This document shows, one piece after another, positions 60,984-64,000 of a stretch of DNA of 64,000 bases. The notes under the pieces were generated by a model. That model ran no database searches. It had not been told where the DNA came from and saw only the letters and a list, made by a program, of their open reading frames with translations. Origin of the DNA: Capillidium heterosporum. Taxonomy: Eukaryota > Entomophthoromycota > Entomophthoromycetes > Entomophthorales > Capillidiaceae. Each line of letters starts with the position of its first letter. The stretch's first letter is position 1. Both the position numbers and the translations under genes were made by a program. The DNA lies in the NCBI GenBank assembly GCA_016630905.1, contig WBMQ01000015.1, forward strand, positions 372,001 to 436,000, in the 5' to 3' direction.

Positions 60984-62105
60984 GAGAGCTTTGTAATAAA
61001 TGTCCATTTTAAATATACATTTTTAATGCCTATAAGGAATCTAGATAGTGTTTAGTACTTTGCTTATCTTATTAGCACGATGCTCTTATAAAGTAGTTGA
61101 TAAATATTGAGCCTAGCTTCAAATCCACATTTCTCATTTGAATAAAGAGATGCTCCCACTAGACTTTTGTCATTGTGCAAAGTGAGCAGGTAAAGCTACT
61201 AGTATATTATTTAGATCCAGTCTAAATTAAAATGAGTTCTTTGTCCCCTCCATTTTACATATCAGCTTACTAGATTAATACATATCACAGCTTTATATTT
61301 AAAAGATGTAGTCAACTTACCTTAAATGTATATATCAATTCTTCAATATGACTCAATGTTGGAAGGACAACATATATATTTTCGAAACAAAGACTATCTT
61401 CAAAGTCGATACAAGACGCTCTATTCATTACATTATTCCCTATATATGAATGAAAAGCTATAAATTACTTTCAAAATCCAAGTATGTATTTAAAATACAT
61501 TTATTATACATTGTATAGTCTTATAATGACTAAAAGCATATTAAAAATATACATACAATATTCAAAACTACGATATAGTTTTGTTGAATATAACACTTGA
61601 ATCCTAGTTAACAAGAATCTGATAGAACTGAGAATAGCCTAGTACTTGGCTTCGGTAGAGACAGATAGCAAGTCATTGGCAACTACAGGAAAAGCCATAC
61701 TATACTGTTCAGAAAATATGTGTAAAATTTTATAACTATTAGCTTGAAAAAGTGTCCTCATTTTCAGAACAGTGGTAAAGTTGCTATGCAAGGTACACTT
61801 TGAAATTTACTAAAAATAATTTAGGTAGCCAGGCTATTTACCCATTTGGTAATGCTTTCTGCAAATACTCATATTTATGATATACGAACTGCCTTATACT
61901 TTAGTTAATGTAAGGCATACCTCTTTAGACCACATAAAGATCAGCACATCATAGAGTTTATAGTCAGAAAACAGCATGTACAGAACCCGAATTAAATATA
62001 CCTCGAATAAAGATGTAAAAATAAGCACACTTACATACCTCACAGATTTAGTATAAAAGGGGCATTTGACCCACAAAGAACCCTTAAAATCAAAAGTCAC
62101 TGACA
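60984..62105 (+). other. Spacer between tandem carboxypeptidases C and D
   Basis: About 1.1 kb, AT-rich, with the AATAAA of copy C at its start and the TATA box of copy D near its end. No gene. Confidence 0.55.
62052..62062 (+). promoter_or_regulatory. TATA box of carboxypeptidase D
   Basis: TATAAAAGGGG starts 54 bp before the start codon; same core and near-identical distance as in copies B and C. Confidence 0.6.
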
Positions 62106-63356
62106 ATGAAATCAATTTTAGCACTGGCGTTACTAGGACTGACCCTAGCCAATCAACAGGTATACAAGGGCCAGAAGGTGTACAGCTGTCAAGTCAAGAA
62201 CAAGGAAGAGACAAAAGTATTTGACAATGTTGACGTCTGGAGCTATGATCCTAAGACCTTGACTTTCACCGCTAGGATCAAAAACCAAAATCGATTGAAG
62301 GCCATCTCCAAGGTAGCTAAGTGTAAAGTTCTGATTGACGACCTCGATGCTCACCTCTTCAAATCCAAGCATCAAATAGAGAATTCGCTTAATGTCAATA
62401 GTAGGATGAGTACTGCCAACTCCTTCTTCAGTGACTACCGGTCCTACGACACCATTAAATCAACTTTACAGCAGTGGGCAGTCGAAAATCCATCTTTGGC
62501 CACCTTTATCCCAAGCATCGGTAAGTCTGCAGAAAGTAGAGACATCTTCGCGTTCACTTTGACCAACAAAGATACAGCCACCACCAAGAAAGCTATCTGG
62601 TTCAACGGTGGTCTCCACGCCCGTGAGTGGATCGCTCCTACCACCACTCTCTACATCCTTCGCAAACTATTGGATGATGCCAATACCGCTCAGGTCAAAC
62701 CTTTGTTGGACACTTTCGTTTTCCACTTCACTCCCCTATCCAATCCTGACGGTTACGAGTTTACAAGGTCGAGCTCAGGTGACCGTTGGTGGAGAAAGAA
62801 CCGTAGTCGCAACGGTCTCTACTATGGCGTAGATTTAAACCGTAACTGGGATGAACATTGGGGGTTGACTGGGACTTCTACTGATCCTAGTGATGAAACC
62901 TACCAGGGCAGATCCCCTGCCTCGGAACCGGAAGTTCAAGCCTTAGCCAAGTACGCCTTGAGCATCCCCAACGCCTATGGTGGTATCGACTTTCACAGCT
63001 ACGGCCAGTACGTATTGCGCAACTGGGGCTTTGCCAACAAGCTTTCGGCTAACGAAGAAATTTTGAAGCCTCTAGGTGATGCCATGCGTGACGCTTTTGC
63101 CACTAAAGGCTACAACTACACCTCTGAGACTTCAGCCCAGCTGTATCCTGCATCCGGCGGCCTTGATGACTGGATGGCTGCCAAGGCTAAGCTCGTATCC
63201 TTCACTATCGAGTTGTGCCCCGTCTATGGTTGGGAGTTTCTACTTCCTCCTTCCGAAATCATTCCATGTTCCGAAGGTGCCTACGCCGCCATCCTAACCT
63301 ACTCCAACTACTTGAAGGCTAATCCCAACATCCCCCCTAACACGCCTTTGCCTTAA
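62106..63356 (+). CDS. Secreted M14 metallocarboxypeptidase, B-type specificity, copy D
   Basis: Single exon, 416 residues, in tandem with copy C. Signal MKSILALALLGLTLA, propeptide, HAREWIAPT, DRWWRKNRSR (W replaces the usual Leu before the WRKNR motif), GVDLNRNWDEHW, IDFHSYGQ, YPASGGLDDW and FTIEL. The Asp at position 255 (bovine) is kept. Differences from C cluster in the propeptide and surface loops (e.g. FKSKHQIENS), so the catalytic core is under stronger constraint. GATAAA shortly after the stop may act as a poly(A) signal. The role is likely digestion of extracellular peptides with C-terminal Lys/Arg, such as tryptic products. Confidence 0.93.
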   Translation: MKSILALALLGLTLANQQVYKGQKVYSCQVKNKEETKVFDNVDVWSYDPKTLTFTARIKNQNRLKAISKVAKCKVLIDDLDAHLFKSKHQIENSLNVNSRMSTANSFFSDYRSYDTIKSTLQQWAVENPSLATFIPSIGKSAESRDIFAFTLTNKDTATTKKAIWFNGGLHAREWIAPTTTLYILRKLLDDANTAQVKPLLDTFVFHFTPLSNPDGYEFTRSSSGDRWWRKNRSRNGLYYGVDLNRNWDEHWGLTGTSTDPSDETYQGRSPASEPEVQALAKYALSIPNAYGGIDFHSYGQYVLRNWGFANKLSANEEILKPLGDAMRDAFATKGYNYTSETSAQLYPASGGLDDWMAAKAKLVSFTIELCPVYGWEFLLPPSEIIPCSEGAYAAILTYSNYLKANPNIPPNTPLP

Positions 63357-64000
63357 ATTTTTGCGATAAAAGTTCATTTTATATATATACCTTTAATATT
63401 ATATAGTAAGTTTAATTGTCGTTTGATGCCTTTTTCACTTTTTAATAGACTTTCTAGAGTTTTGAAAAGCACAGAACTTCTAAATATATAGTTTCTCATT
63501 ATATAAAGTGATATTCCTATTCAGTTTTTCGTTAGTGTGCAAATGTGTAAATACTGTTATAAATCCATTATTTCGGTTCTATAACTCAAGCTAATAAGAA
63601 TACTATATTTCTTTCATCCTACATATCAACTCACTAGCTCAATATAAAAATGTATCGCAAATCTACTTTGAATATATCTATCGACTTTTTGGTAAAGCTT
63701 TATATTAAGCATATAACATATGGAGTTTTGGTCTAGATCGGATAAGTAGAAAGTAAGCGGCAGAAGGTTGGCATATAGTAAAAGGAAATAACAAGTCTAT
63801 CTAAACAAAAGGTCATACCTACTATCCATATTAAACTAGTTATACTCTCCCTACCCTTCAATGATAAGCCTAAACAGGAAAAGTAGTATATAAACTTGAT
63901 AGGAAATAATAGACATCACTCCATCCACATGGCCAAGTAGAATATTTACTAAAACTCCAAATCAACATACTCCGAGCAAAATAGTTACTGTTATGTTCAA
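63357..64000 (+). other. Window end: AT-rich downstream sequence
   Basis: 3' flank of carboxypeptidase D and AT-rich spacer to the end of the window. No feature recognised. Confidence 0.5.

Overview
This 64 kb window comes from a fungal nuclear genome. A Zn2Cys6 transcription factor is present, almost every gene outside the protease cluster is split by very short GT-AG introns (mostly 33-60 nt, often with a CTAAC- or CTAAT-like branch site), and the spacers are AT-rich and apparently empty. Gene content (SEC14, Cdt1, Iws1, Rtf1, Tpt1, Sec15, Bph1-type BEACH protein, Man1/Src1-type membrane protein, an expanded family of secreted M14 carboxypeptidases, a Kunitz domain) fits an early-diverging, possibly animal-associated filamentous fungus such as an entomophthoroid lineage. 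That placement is an inference from gene content, not a phylogeny.

Layout. 0-8 kb: a pseudokinase-like protein, an SR splicing factor and Sec14. 10-20 kb: an unknown tail-anchored protein, a secreted Kunitz inhibitor, Cdt1, a short exocyst Sec15, and Iws1. 19.5-24 kb is gene-empty. 24-30 kb: a Zn2Cys6 regulator, a mitochondrial carrier and a MAN1/Src1 C-terminal-domain protein. 30-40 kb: one 18-exon gene for a BEACH-WD40-FYVE-like protein of about 3000 residues. 40-52 kb, all on the minus strand: an Rtc3-like SBDS-domain protein, a GDA1/CD39 nucleotidase, tRNA 2'-phosphotransferase Tpt1, the zinc GTPase Zng1, ribosomal protein uS8 and Rtf1. 53-64 kb: four M14 carboxypeptidases (one with frame breaks) interleaved with an RRM protein and a small cysteine-rich protein.

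Most of the window is housekeeping (splicing, transcription elongation, replication licensing, exocytosis, tRNA splicing, translation). The accessory part is the secreted set. The four carboxypeptidases carry the Asp that marks basic (B-type) specificity, lack introns, and three of them share a TATAAAAG box close to the start codon. A TATAAAAG box also precedes the Kunitz gene. Small cysteine-rich genes lie at 12.2 kb and directly upstream of one carboxypeptidase.

Gene models were built by hand from splice signals, frame continuity and family motifs. Several conserved genes (SEC14, the mitochondrial carrier, the nucleotidase, one carboxypeptidase, and an exon junction in ZNG1) need a one-base frame change to read through. 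I report these as they stand and do not repair them.
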